Shown in pieces: positions 7,155-14,800 of a stretch of 17,956 nt of DNA. The first letter of the stretch is position 1; every line of letters starts with the position of its first letter. This stretch comes from Chloroflexota bacterium. GTDB lineage: Bacteria; Chloroflexota; Limnocylindria; Limnocylindrales; CSP1-4. The stretch is taken from NCBI GenBank assembly GCA_021789355.1, contig JAJYJR010000042.1, forward strand, positions 1 to 17,956. The letters run 5' to 3'. The notes under the pieces were generated by a model. The model was not told the DNA's origin, did not search any database, and saw only the letters and a program-made list of their open reading frames with translations. Position numbers and translations under genes: made by a program.

Positions 7155-7328
7155 CCAGGGCTCGGGGATCGCGGGCGAGCCGAGTAGCTGGCGACCGCGG
7201 ATGCTCAACAGGTCCGCCACCGGTACCGGCTGCCCGAAGGCGATGAGGGTGGCATGGATCCGGTTCTTGAGCGCGGTCCGGTGGCGCACGAGGTGCAGGG
7301 CGTCCGCGTCGGGCCGCACCGCGGTCAT
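7155..7328 (-). pseudogene. IS110-family transposase fragment
   Basis: About 58 codons on the minus strand carry the middle region of an IS110-type DEDD transposase: ALHLVRHRTALKNRIHATLI, AFGQPVPVADLLSIRGRQLL and AIPEPW, closely matching the family's HLVRHR-x-x-LKNRIHA and PVSDLFG...LLxxLxIPEPW segments. The N-terminal DEDD catalytic part and the C-terminal Ser-containing Tnp20 domain are missing. Neighbouring residues in the same frame show no transposase character. No terminal repeats were seen, as expected for IS110. It sits in the 400-base gap between the methyltransferase and the hydrolase pseudogene, which otherwise holds only the hydrolase ribosome site (AGGAAG). Confidence 0.7.
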
Positions 7329-7410
7329 GCGATCATTCGCCGGGCCGGCGCATCCACCGACGGGTAAGCCTGAGACCAGATCCGTCCTTGCCACCATCAG
7401 GAAGCACTCG

Positions 7411-8225
7411 ATGCACGCTCCGATCGAGAAGGTCACGTCGGCGGACGGTACTCAGATCGCGGTCGAGCGATCGGGAAGCGGTCGCCCCGTCATCCTCGTG
7501 GGCGGCGCGTTCAACGACCGATCGACGGTCGCCGGCCTCGCCGCCGCGCTCGCACCGAGCTTCACCGCGGTCACCTATGACCGTCGGGGACGGGGCGACA
7601 GCGACGACGCCAGCATGGGCGACGATCGCGGCGCGCGCGAGCACGAGTTCGACGACCTTGCCGCGGTCATCGCGGCGGTCGGCGGCCGGGCGAGCCTCTT
7701 CGGGCACTCATCGGGCGGCGTGCTCGTCCTCGGGGCAGCCGCGGCCCGACCCGACCTCGGCATCGACAGGCTCGTCGTCTACGAGCCGGCCTTCGTCATC
7801 GAGGGCACGCGCCCGGTTCCGGGCGACGACCTCCTCCCCCGGCTCCGCACGCTGCTGGACGAAGGACGGCGCGACGAGGCCGTGGCGTTCTACCAGGTCG
7901 AGGCGATCGGGCTGCCGGCCCCGATGGTCGAAGGGATGCGGGGCAGCGACATGTGGGGCTGGCTGACCGCGCTGGCCCCGAGCCTTGCGTACGACGCCGC
8001 CCTCTACGATCCTGGCTTCGGGCCGCCTCGAGACCGCCTGGCCAGCATCGCCGTGCCGACGCTTGCCGTGGCCGGTAGCAACACGTTCGACTCGCTTCGC
8101 GCGGCTAGCCGCGCGGTCGCGGAAGTGGTCCCCCGGGCGCGCTTCGCCGAGCTGAAGGCGAGGACCACGGAATCCTCCAGCGCCCGGCCGCCCTCGCGCC
8201 GCTCTTGGTCGACTTCCTCTCGTGA
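7411..8225 (+). pseudogene. Alpha/beta hydrolase with a single-base frameshift near the C-terminus
   Basis: The gene starts at ATG 7411 (ribosome site AGGAAG) and reads as an alpha/beta-hydrolase: oxyanion-loop region PVILVGGAFNDRS, TYDRRGRGDSD, nucleophile S100 in LFGHSSGGVLVLG, and IAVPTLAVAGSNT before the catalytic acid region. After ARFAELK (about 8157) the frame runs into nonsense. Shifting by one base restores GEDHGILQRPAALAPLLVDF plus a stop at 8223-8225, giving the expected catalytic His (DHGI) and terminal helix. One base appears to have been lost near 8155-8157. Without the shift the His is absent and the frame runs on to 8613, so the protein should be inactive unless this is a sequencing error. 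The restored stop overlaps a GTG (GTGA) in the frame of the next gene. Confidence 0.85.
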
Positions 8226-8272
8226 CGCCGGCCGGGAACGGCGGACGCAGCAGCACCGGAGGACGATGCACG

Positions 8273-8788
8273 ATGCGCAAGCCCGAAACGGGATCGGTTC
8301 GCGCCGTCGCTCGCGGACTCGAGGAAGCAACCGCTGGAGCAGAAGCGGGGCCGACTCCGGGAGCCGCCCAGCGGGCGCTCGACGTCTTCATCGGCCGATG
8401 GATCAACGAAGGCTCGACGGCCGCGCGACCCGGGTTCGATCCCGAACGCATCGTCACGAGCGACGTCTACGAGTGGGCCCCCGGCGGGTTCTTCGTCATC
8501 CATTCGGGATACGGCCGCATCGGCGGGGTCGACGTCGGTGGCGTCGAAATCATCGGCTACGACCACGAGTCGGAGACGTACACGTCACGGTTCTTCGACA
8601 GCTTCGGCAATGAGAGCTCCTCGCGGCTCACGGTCTCCGGCCGCGTTTGGACCTGGCAGGGCGAACGGACGCGCTGCGACGCCACCATCTCTGAGGACGG
8701 AAGGATCCAGCGGGCGCTGCACGAACGCTCCGACGACGGCCGGACGTGGGAGCCGTCGATGGACGTCACCCTGGTGAAGGTTGGCTGA
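8273..8788 (+). CDS. DUF1579-like protein
   Basis: A 171-residue soluble protein resembling the DUF1579 family: a beta-barrel-like domain with FIGRWINEGSTAARPGF near residue 40, VYEWAPGGFFVIHSGYGRIG, EIIGYDHESETYTSRFFDS, and VWTWQGERTRCDATISEDG, ending in strands. These proteins often lie beside SRPBCC, glyoxalase or hydrolase genes; their function is unknown. The ATG at 8273 is chosen because GGAGGA lies nine bases upstream. A GTG at 8222, overlapping the hydrolase stop, is a possible coupled start adding 17 residues. The N-terminal 35 residues are Ala/Glu/Gly-rich and poorly conserved in look. Confidence 0.8.
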   Translation: MRKPETGSVRAVARGLEEATAGAEAGPTPGAAQRALDVFIGRWINEGSTAARPGFDPERIVTSDVYEWAPGGFFVIHSGYGRIGGVDVGGVEIIGYDHESETYTSRFFDSFGNESSSRLTVSGRVWTWQGERTRCDATISEDGRIQRALHERSDDGRTWEPSMDVTLVKVG

Positions 8789-8862
8789 CCGCGGCGACGA
8801 TCGCGACGGCCAGCGAACCCCGATCGCCGCCTCGACCGTGCCGCTTGGCTGACCACCGACAG

Positions 8863-9999
8863 ATGAGCCACGCATCCGAAGCCCCGCCGGCGGGCACCGT
8901 CCTCAACCGCCGGACCCTCAATCGGACTCTCCTGGTCAGGCAGTCCCTCCTGCAACGGACCGCCACGCCCGTGCCGGCCATGCTCGAGCGCCTCGTCGGC
9001 ATGCAGGCGCAGGTGCCCCGCGATCCATACATCTCGATGTGGTCCCGCCTGCGAACGTTCGAGCCGGCGGCGCTCGAGAAGCTCCTCGTCGAGCGGGATG
9101 CTGTCCGGATGACGCTCATGCGGACCACGCTCCACCTGGTCAGCGCGACCGACGCGCTGAGGCTGCGGGCCGTGATGCAGGTGGTCTGCGAGCGCGCCTT
9201 CGCGTCGAGTCCGTTCGCCCGCCAGCTCGACGGGATCGATCGCGACGCGTTGCTGGACGCGGGGGCCGCGATCGTCGCCGCGGAGCCGCGCGCCGTCGCC
9301 GAGCTCGGGCGGAAGCTGGGCGAGCGGTGGCCCGGGTTCGACCCGACGTCGCTCGCGTACGCCGTGCGCTACCTGGTGCCGCTCGTCCAGGTCACGCCCC
9401 GCGGCCTCTTCGGGCGAACCGCCGCGCCGAGGGTCACGACGCTCGCCGCGTGGTTGGACAGAACGCCATGGCCAATCAAGGGTGGCGACCCGCCCGAGAG
9501 GTCGCCAGATGAGACGGTGCTGCGGTACCTGCGGGCATTCGGCCCGGCGACGCTCGCCGACGTGCGGGCGTGGTCGTGGCTGACCGGGCTTCGGGCGGTC
9601 GCCGAGCGCCTTGGTCCAGGGCTGCGCCGATATCGCGACGAGGCCGGCCGCGAGCTGTTCGACGTGCCCGATGGGGCCTTCGCATCGCCCGATCAGCCGG
9701 CGCCGGTGCGTTTCCTCGGCGAGTACGACAACGTCTTCCTCTCGCACGCCGACCGGTCGCGGATCACCGGCGATCTCTCGTGGGGGGCCGGGTACGTCCG
9801 ACAGGGCGCATTCTTCGTCGACGGCTTCCTTGCCGGCGCCTGGCGGCACGCCGTATCGGAGGGTCGCGCAACGATCGCCGTCCAGCCTCGGCGGAGACTG
9901 GCCCCGCGCGAGCGCGAAGACGTCCGCGCCGAGGGCGAGGCGCTGCTCAGGTTCCTGTCGCCGACGGCCCGGTCATGGGAGCTCGGGTGGACGGCGTGA
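8863..9999 (+). CDS. AlkZ-like winged-helix DNA glycosylase (HTH_42 family)
   Basis: A 378-residue protein of the HTH_42/YcaQ superfamily, whose studied members (Streptomyces AlkZ, E. coli YcaQ/AlkX) are DNA glycosylases that remove bulky alkyl adducts and unhook interstrand crosslinks. The family opening is present: LNRTLLVRQSLLQRT, VPAMLERLVGMQAQVPRDPY. It carries Gln48-Ala49-Gln50, matching the QxQ catalytic motif of the AlkZ branch, in contrast to QxD of AlkX. Other blocks are RMTLMRTTLHLVSATDA, QVTPRGLFGRT, FGPATLADVRAWSWLTG and FLGEYDNVFLSHADRSRI. The ATG at 8863 is chosen because family similarity begins a few residues later; the open frame extends 39 codons upstream without similarity. 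No resistance or biosynthetic gene adjoins it. Confidence 0.87.
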   Translation: MSHASEAPPAGTVLNRRTLNRTLLVRQSLLQRTATPVPAMLERLVGMQAQVPRDPYISMWSRLRTFEPAALEKLLVERDAVRMTLMRTTLHLVSATDALRLRAVMQVVCERAFASSPFARQLDGIDRDALLDAGAAIVAAEPRAVAELGRKLGERWPGFDPTSLAYAVRYLVPLVQVTPRGLFGRTAAPRVTTLAAWLDRTPWPIKGGDPPERSPDETVLRYLRAFGPATLADVRAWSWLTGLRAVAERLGPGLRRYRDEAGRELFDVPDGAFASPDQPAPVRFLGEYDNVFLSHADRSRITGDLSWGAGYVRQGAFFVDGFLAGAWRHAVSEGRATIAVQPRRRLAPREREDVRAEGEALLRFLSPTARSWELGWTA

Positions 10000-10149
10000 C
10001 GTGGCGCGACGGGACCGTCCGGCTCACCGCGCTCCACGTCTGGAACGCTGACTGACGCCTGAGCCGGGGACAGGGGTGGCCGTCTTCTCGCCCTCACGGT
10101 GCGACCGATGTGACCGGTGGTCGATCAGGACGGGCCGGCGGACGTGCGG

Positions 10150-10578
10150 TCAACCGATGATCTGCGCGGGCGCGACGACCCAGTCGAACCGGGCCAGCAC
10201 CGCGCGGAGCGCCGCATCGGCGGTCACGAGCTGCACACCGCGGCGTTGGGCAAGGGCGACGTAGACCATGTCGTAGACCGGGCGGTTGTCATATCGGCGC
10301 GCGAGATCCCAGGCGCGGTCGAGATCGCGGGGCTCGTCGGCGAGCCGCACCGGCAGATCGCGAAGAAGGGCATATGCGGCATCGGCCGCAGCACCGCTCC
10401 AGCGAGCGCGGCGGACCCCTGCAAGGAGCGCGTTCGACACCTCCTCCATGAGCAGTCGAGGCGCCAGGATCTCGACCCCGTCCGCAGCCCATCGGGCGAG
10501 CAGGGAGATGGATGGCAGCCCCGGGTCCACACCGGGGGCGATCCAGTCGACGACAACGCTGGCGTCAACGACCGGCAT
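10150..10578 (-). CDS. vapC: PIN-domain ribonuclease toxin (VapC family)
   Basis: A 142-residue PIN-domain protein, presumed Mg-dependent ribonuclease toxin of a type II toxin-antitoxin pair. The acidic active-site residues are all visible: D5 in PVVDASVVVDW, E46 in LLMEEVSNALL, D103 in NRPVYDMVYVALAQRRG and D121 in LVTADAALR. Length is normal for VapC. Its ATG lies 14 bases inside the end of the upstream antitoxin gene, the usual coupled arrangement. It is convergent with the AlkZ-like gene. The RNA target cannot be inferred from sequence. Confidence 0.9.
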   Translation of the reverse strand: MPVVDASVVVDWIAPGVDPGLPSISLLARWAADGVEILAPRLLMEEVSNALLAGVRRARWSGAAADAAYALLRDLPVRLADEPRDLDRAWDLARRYDNRPVYDMVYVALAQRRGVQLVTADAALRAVLARFDWVVAPAQIIG

Positions 10579-10753
10579 GCGTTCCCGTCGTCCGCGAGCG
10601 CTCCCGGCGATCCTCGATCACCAGGTCGGCAGCGCCACCGCCCGAGGCCGTCTGGCTCCAGCGATCGCGCGTCGCGGCAGCGCGATCGGCCCACTCGGCA
10701 AGGGTTGGCACGGCCCTGGTCTCCCGCGGCACCCTGTCGACGTAGTCTGTCAT
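10565..10753 (-). CDS. Putative antitoxin of the VapC pair
   Basis: A 62-residue protein whose 3' end overlaps the PIN toxin start by 14 bases. It begins MTDYVDRVPRETRAVPTLAE, has a short helical centre (WADRAAATRDRW) and a segment ADLVIEDRRERSR, which resembles the toxin-binding tail (ADLIREDR-type) of many VapB/FitA antitoxins. The usual ribbon-helix-helix or AbrB N-terminal DNA-binding domain is not obvious, so the subfamily is unassigned. A weak ribosome site (GGAG, nine bases away) precedes the ATG. A 15-bp tandem duplication 33-62 bases upstream may be its operator. Confidence 0.65.
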   Translation of the reverse strand: MTDYVDRVPRETRAVPTLAEWADRAAATRDRWSQTASGGGAADLVIEDRRERSRTTGTHAGR

Positions 10754-10785
10754 GCCTTCGTTCTCCGAGGTGAGCCGAAGGTCCT

Positions 10786-10815
10786 CAGTCTCATCGCGGT
10801 CAGTCTCATCGCGGT
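10786..10815. repeat. Perfect 15-bp tandem duplication upstream of the toxin-antitoxin pair
   Basis: CAGTCTCATCGCGGT occurs twice in direct succession (10786-10800 and 10801-10815). It lies upstream of the antitoxin start on the minus strand, a place where operator repeats for autoregulation are often found. The repeat could equally be a recent slippage duplication. Confidence 0.7.
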
Positions 10816-11218
10816 CATTGGATTCATTGCCCGCCCTAGCCGCTCAGCCGGTCACAGATCGTATCCCCGCGCAGGACCGTCCGGCGGCATGGAGCTGGAA
10901 CCCGCGGAGGTCGCTCGCAGACTGGCACCTCAGCGCCACCGCGATCAGGTCATCGTGTGATGTGATAGTCGGAGAACGGCGGCGTTCGGCGGGCGGTCCG
11001 ACTGGGCCTGGAGTCGCCTTTCGCCGGCTCGATGCCATCGTGGCCGACTGGCTCACCGCCGTTCCGCCCGGCAGCTGACCGCGCCGCCTCGCTTGGCCGA
11101 GACCTCCGAGCTCGCCCTGGATCCGCAGGCATTCCGAGCGGGGGCTCTGTGCGCAGAGGGACGAGCCCATCAGGCCGGGTACGATACGGATCTGCCTGCG
11201 ATCGCTAGGAGAGTGCCG
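10816..11218. promoter_or_regulatory. Divergent intergenic region with a -10-like box
   Basis: About 400 bases without a convincing gene, between the divergent antitoxin and small-helical-protein genes. TACGAT at 11180-11185 is a good -10 candidate for the plus-strand gene, and TAGGAGAG (11206-11213) is its ribosome site. Open frames crossing the region are Arg/Pro-rich and unlike known proteins. No tRNA or hairpin was recognised. Confidence 0.45.
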
Positions 11219-11563
11219 ATGGCGACCGAACGCTCCACGGAATCCGCCGGACCGATTCGCGATCTCGTGGTCGAGGCCGCGCGAACCCAGCTGGCGGCCG
11301 TCTCGGCGGGAATCCGGTTCTGGGCCGCCTGGATCGAATCCGCCGACCGATACACCCAGGCGGTGAGCGCCGAACTGGCCCGGCTCGAGAACGAGAACAA
11401 GCCGACCGGTGCCATGGCCGCCCGCCTGGCCGACCACACGCGGGCCTACCTGCGCGAGATGACGACCCTCCCGACGATCGCCGCCCAGCATTTCAACGGC
11501 GAGCTCGAGAAGATCGGCCGGCCGAAGAGCCGGCGGACGCGATCCGCCAAGGTCAAGGAGTAG
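11219..11563 (+). CDS. Small helical protein, phasin-like in character
   Basis: A 114-residue protein predicted almost wholly alpha-helical: IRDLVVEAARTQLAAVSAGI, FWAAWIESADRYTQAVSAEL, then LADHTRAYLREMTTLPTIAA and a basic tail RPKSRRTRSAKVK. The long amphipathic helices and size recall phasins (granule-associated proteins), but there is no polyhydroxyalkanoate gene nearby, so the similarity is only in composition. The start has a strong ribosome site (TAGGAGAG) five bases upstream and a -10-like TACGAT. Its last 11 bases overlap, tail to tail, the end of the flavoenzyme gene on the other strand. Confidence 0.75.
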   Translation: MATERSTESAGPIRDLVVEAARTQLAAVSAGIRFWAAWIESADRYTQAVSAELARLENENKPTGAMAARLADHTRAYLREMTTLPTIAAQHFNGELEKIGRPKSRRTRSAKVKE

Positions 11564-13139
11564 ACGCCGGGGCCCGAGGCGGCTGCCCCGCGCGGCCGCG
11601 GCTCGGACCCGCTCCCTCGACCCTCAGGGCCGGCTCGGGCGTTCCGCTCTGCGCCCGCGCGGCGCGCCATGCTTCTGGCCCGACTGCGCGCGGGTCGCCC
11701 CTCGATGCGAGGCCGTCGGCCAGCAGGCCGACCCAGGCACGCTGGACGTCCATCGCCCATCGAAGGTGCCAGACCGGGTCATGCAGCAGCGACCTGGCCC
11801 AGGCGCTCTGCCAGGCGACGAGTTCGGTCAGGCCCTGTGGCCGCGACCGTCCGACGACGGACGACATCGCTCGTGGCCAGGCGAGGACGGCGTCGCGCAG
11901 GACCGCCCCTGCCACCGCGGTCAGCACGCGCGAGGCTCGGACGTCCTGCCCGCCGAAGTAACCGCCTGCGTCGCGCGCGAAGCCCGGATCAGCCTGCGCG
12001 AGCTCGCAGCCGCGGGCGAGCGCGTCGAGCCACGGGCCGGCCAAGTGCACGTTTCGCAGCGTCGCGGCGCAGGCCGCGAGGAAGCGCATGGACGGGTCGA
12101 AATAGGCTCGGGCATCGGCCCCGTACGCGGCCAGGGCTTGACTGCCGACGGCCCCATCGCGCAGCGCTTCGAGGAGGATCGGCGCCGCCAGGAGGGCGGA
12201 CTCCATGGCCGGCGTGATGCCTTCGCCGGTCATCGGATCGACGAAGCTGCCCGCGTCGCCGATGAGCACGCCACGGGTGAAGTGCCGCGCCCCCGCGCCG
12301 CCGTACGTCTTGACGATGCCGCCGATCGGAATCGAGCACAGTTCGAGCCGTTCGTAGGGCGGTCCGGAGCCTCGCAACCGCTGGACGAACGAATCAAACA
12401 AGGCGGGGATTGCGACGTCCTGCCGGCGGCGGGTCTCGGCCAGGATCCCGATGCCGAGGTTGACGCGGCCACCGGCCATGGGGAAGGCCCAGCCATAGCC
12501 CGGAAAGAGCGAGCGGTCGAACCAGAACATCGCCTCGCCGACCTCGGCGTCCATGCCCGTCGCGTAGGCGCGGCGGGCGACCGCGATGTGGCGCTCGTCG
12601 TCTGCCAGGATGCCGGCCGCGGTCGCCACGGCCGAATTGACGCCGTCGGCGCCGACGACGAGCGAGGCTCGATAGCGGACGGTGCGCCCGTTGCGGCCTG
12701 CCTCGACCTCGACGCCCGAACGATGGACCTGGACGCCGCTGCCTCCGGTGTCCTGGTGGACGGTCGCCCCCGCCGCCGCGGCGGCATCGAGCATGACCGC
12801 GTCGAGACGCTCGCGCGGGATGATGTAGCCGTGCGGCGGCGTGCGCTCATCACCGCCGTAGAAAGGGATCGCGCCGCGGTAGCGGGGGACTCCCTCGACG
12901 TACGTCGACGAGTGCGTGATCGGCAGCGGCGCGTGCGCCTCGAGGGCCGCGAGACAGCCCATCTCGCGCAGGATCGCCAGGCCGCGCGGCTCCACGTAGT
13001 CACCGCACACCTTCTCGCGCGGGAAGCGGGCCCGCTCGAGGAGGACGACCCGCGCGCCCTCGCGCGCGAGCCGCCAGGCGACGGTGCTGCCGGCAGGGCC
13101 GCCGCCGACCACGATGACGTCGGCGCGTCGCTCGGCCAC
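11553..13139 (-). CDS. Geranylgeranyl-reductase-family FAD-dependent oxidoreductase
   Basis: A 528-residue flavoenzyme of the geranylgeranyl reductase (GGR) family, which saturates double bonds of isoprenoid chains. FAD-binding elements are clear: VIVVGGGPAGSTVAWRL (G12-G14-G17), E35 at the end of strand 2 (VVLLERARFPREKVCGD), GADG at 163-166, and LIGDAGSFVDPMTGEGITPA (G294-D295). PGYGWAFP (213-220) is a GGR-family hallmark. Residues beyond about 410 form a C-terminal extension longer than typical GGRs (about 400), partly helical with many Trp (VWHLRWAMDVQRAWVGLL), ending in a Pro/Ala/Arg-rich tail. The start is GTG, two bases after the polyprenyl synthase stop. The gene pair implies synthesis and then reduction of a prenyl chain; the natural substrate is unknown. 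Confidence 0.9.
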   Translation of the reverse strand: MAERRADVIVVGGGPAGSTVAWRLAREGARVVLLERARFPREKVCGDYVEPRGLAILREMGCLAALEAHAPLPITHSSTYVEGVPRYRGAIPFYGGDERTPPHGYIIPRERLDAVMLDAAAAAGATVHQDTGGSGVQVHRSGVEVEAGRNGRTVRYRASLVVGADGVNSAVATAAGILADDERHIAVARRAYATGMDAEVGEAMFWFDRSLFPGYGWAFPMAGGRVNLGIGILAETRRRQDVAIPALFDSFVQRLRGSGPPYERLELCSIPIGGIVKTYGGAGARHFTRGVLIGDAGSFVDPMTGEGITPAMESALLAAPILLEALRDGAVGSQALAAYGADARAYFDPSMRFLAACAATLRNVHLAGPWLDALARGCELAQADPGFARDAGGYFGGQDVRASRVLTAVAGAVLRDAVLAWPRAMSSVVGRSRPQGLTELVAWQSAWARSLLHDPVWHLRWAMDVQRAWVGLLADGLASRGDPRAVGPEAWRAARAQSGTPEPALRVEGAGPSRGRAGQPPRAPASTP

Positions 13140-13141
13140 GG

Positions 13142-14086
13142 TCAGATCGCCGACAACGAGCGGGTATGCCGGACGAGGTCGACGAGCGCCCCGGGGTCGT
13201 CGGCGTGCCGGATCGCCTCCGCGGTCGCCTCATCCGCGAGCCGGTCCAGGTAGGCCTCCGCCTCCGGCAGCGCCTCGCGGAGACGCCCCGCGATGCGCTC
13301 GAGGTCTGCCCGGGCGCCGGTCCGGAACAAGATCGCGGTGGCCGGATCCCGGATGGCGATGGCCGCGGGGAGGGTGAGGATCCCATCGCTGATGTCCTTC
13401 TCGCTCCCCCCGCCCAGTGCCGTCGTCCCTCGCACGTCGGCGACGTCGTCGCAGCCGTGGTAGAGCATTCCCAGGAGCAGGCCGTACCGCCCGAGCCGAT
13501 CGTCACGGGTCCCCAGTCGGGCGCAGATCTCGAACATCGAGCCAGTGTCCGCGGCGGCGATGGCCCGCCAGTCTTCCACGCCCATGGGCTGTCGGCGCAC
13601 CCGCCACTGGAAGCACTCGGCAGCTCCCAGCCGCTGCATCAGCTCGGCCATGAGCCGAACGCTGTACGGGTCGGAGGCCACGAGTTGGGGTGCCGCGAAG
13701 CCGATGTAGCCAGCCGTCATCAGGCCCGGCAGAAACCCGTAGCGGCAGTGCAACGACAGCTCGCCGCGGCGATACCTGGACCGGTCGAGGATGTCGTCGA
13801 CGATGAGCGACACGTTGTGGAGCAACTCGATCGCCGCAGCGGCTCGCAGGACCCGGGGGCTGAGGCGCCGGTCCATGGTCGCGTGGTAGCAGGCGAAAAC
13901 GGTCACCGGCCGGAACGATTTCGCCCGGCTCGACAGCTGGCGCTGGGCCATGCCGCGAACCTCCGGGTCGCAGTGGGACAGCCAGTCGGCGATGAGGTTC
14001 CGCATCGCGGCGAGGTCGTCCTCCACGCCGACCAGGGCGGGCAGGTCCCAGGCCGACCGGCCAACGGCGATCGGTGCCGGGCTCAC
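13142..14086 (-). CDS. Polyprenyl diphosphate synthase (trans-isoprenyl transferase)
   Basis: A 314-residue all-helical isoprenyl diphosphate synthase condensing isopentenyl diphosphate onto an allylic primer. Seen: the IPP-binding Lys/Arg motif as AKSFRP (K56, R59; usually GKRxRP), the first Asp-rich motif D97-D98-x-x-D101 in LLHNVSLIVDDILDRS, RRGELSLHCRYG, the second Asp-rich motif D213-D214-x-x-D217 in YHGCDDVADV, and EKDISDGILTLPAAIA (usual G-x-D-x-x-EGKxTLP). Deviations: the usual KT pair in the middle reads D180-T181, and the GQ..D segment is FQWRV. The residues five and four before the first motif are V92 and S93, not aromatic, which argues against a short (C15) product. Starts at GTG overlapping the preceding stop (GTGA). 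Confidence 0.88.
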   Translation of the reverse strand: MSPAPIAVGRSAWDLPALVGVEDDLAAMRNLIADWLSHCDPEVRGMAQRQLSSRAKSFRPVTVFACYHATMDRRLSPRVLRAAAAIELLHNVSLIVDDILDRSRYRRGELSLHCRYGFLPGLMTAGYIGFAAPQLVASDPYSVRLMAELMQRLGAAECFQWRVRRQPMGVEDWRAIAAADTGSMFEICARLGTRDDRLGRYGLLLGMLYHGCDDVADVRGTTALGGGSEKDISDGILTLPAAIAIRDPATAILFRTGARADLERIAGRLREALPEAEAYLDRLADEATAEAIRHADDPGALVDLVRHTRSLSAI

Positions 14087-14781
14087 CCGGGTGTGTCGTC
14101 GCTCGAGGTCGCGCGGGGCCGGCGCCGTGTGGCGACGGCCCCGCGCGCTCGCGCTACGGACCCTCCGCTCGTGCGGGAACTCGCAGCAGGCCGGGCCGCG
14201 GTCGCGGCCGGCGCCGCCGGCGCGTCCTCCCGGGCCCCCGCCTCGGCCGCCCCGGCCGGTCGGCGCCGGAGCACGACGGAGATGCGACGATCGGACAGTG
14301 CCGGGATCGAGAGCTCCCCCCGGTACGGCACCCCGGGCTCCAGCTCCTCGCCGAGACTGGCCGCCAGCCGAACGATCGCATGTTCGCCTGGTCCCAAGTT
14401 GACGGTCGCCGGCCGGAACACGAGCCGGGGCTGGACCGGGCGGCCCTGCTCGTCGACGAAGGGCGAGGCCCTAATCGGGGCGGAGACCGGCCTGGCGGTC
14501 AGGTTCTCCACGAGGAAGACGCCGACACCCGGGCGATCGCCCCGGGCCTCGATGAGGAGGGTCGGGGAGGCTACGGGCGACCTCGCCTCGGCCGGCGCCT
14601 GGGGAACGGTTCCGGTCGCCGAGGCCGCCTCGAGCGGGCGACCCGGCAGAATGTCGCGGAGCCGCTCGACCGGGAGCATGGCGCGGACAAGGTCCAGCCC
14701 GATGCGGCCGAGACGGCCGTAGTAGCCGTTCAGCGCACGGACGGTCTCATCGCCGAGCGATGGACGGTGTGCTCGATCCAA
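14083..14781 (-). CDS. Beta-sandwich protein with helical N-terminus, unknown function
   Basis: About 232 residues if it starts at TTG 14779-14781, 19 bases after the upstream stop, with GAGAG before it; no ATG or GTG is available until ATG 14679. The N-terminal stretch ALNGYYGRLGRIGLDLVRAM is an amphipathic helix matching the N-terminus of the upstream gene (ARLGLDLLRS). Residues 70-190 look like an immunoglobulin-like beta-sandwich: SPTLLIEARGDRPGVGVFLV, VNLGPGEHAIVRLAASLGEE, LEPGVPYRGELSIPALSDRR and ISVVLRRRP. The tail is Ala/Arg/Glu-rich and disordered. No signal peptide or membrane helix. It resembles the C-terminal domain of the 261-residue protein two genes upstream (PGxxYxGxxxIPxL), pointing to paralogy. 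Function unknown. Confidence 0.7.
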   Translation of the reverse strand: MDRAHRPSLGDETVRALNGYYGRLGRIGLDLVRAMLPVERLRDILPGRPLEAASATGTVPQAPAEARSPVASPTLLIEARGDRPGVGVFLVENLTARPVSAPIRASPFVDEQGRPVQPRLVFRPATVNLGPGEHAIVRLAASLGEELEPGVPYRGELSIPALSDRRISVVLRRRPAGAAEAGAREDAPAAPAATAARPAASSRTSGGSVARARGAVATRRRPRATSSDDTPG

Positions 14782-14800
14782 CGGTCTCTCGACTGATGCG

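Noticed and set aside
10000..10055. Short reading GVTWRDGTVRLTALHVWNAD after the glycosylase stop
   Set aside because: It looks protein-like and might be a frameshifted tail of the glycosylase, but the gene already has a normal family length and I cannot match the segment to the family end.
10090..10130. CGACC...GGTCG inverted repeat between the convergent glycosylase and toxin genes
   Set aside because: Only a five-base stem with a long loop; below what I would call a terminator.
11517..11534. GCCGGC hairpin near the end of the small helical gene
   Set aside because: Six-base arms that are themselves palindromic, lying inside coding sequence in 70% GC DNA; too weak to call a terminator.
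11766..13253. 495-codon plus-strand open frame opposite the flavoenzyme
   Set aside because: No domain and composition typical of an antisense frame; the opposite strand has all FAD-binding motifs.
13166..14722. 518-codon plus-strand open frame opposite the polyprenyl synthase and next gene
   Set aside because: It spans two well-supported minus-strand genes and shows no protein-like motif.
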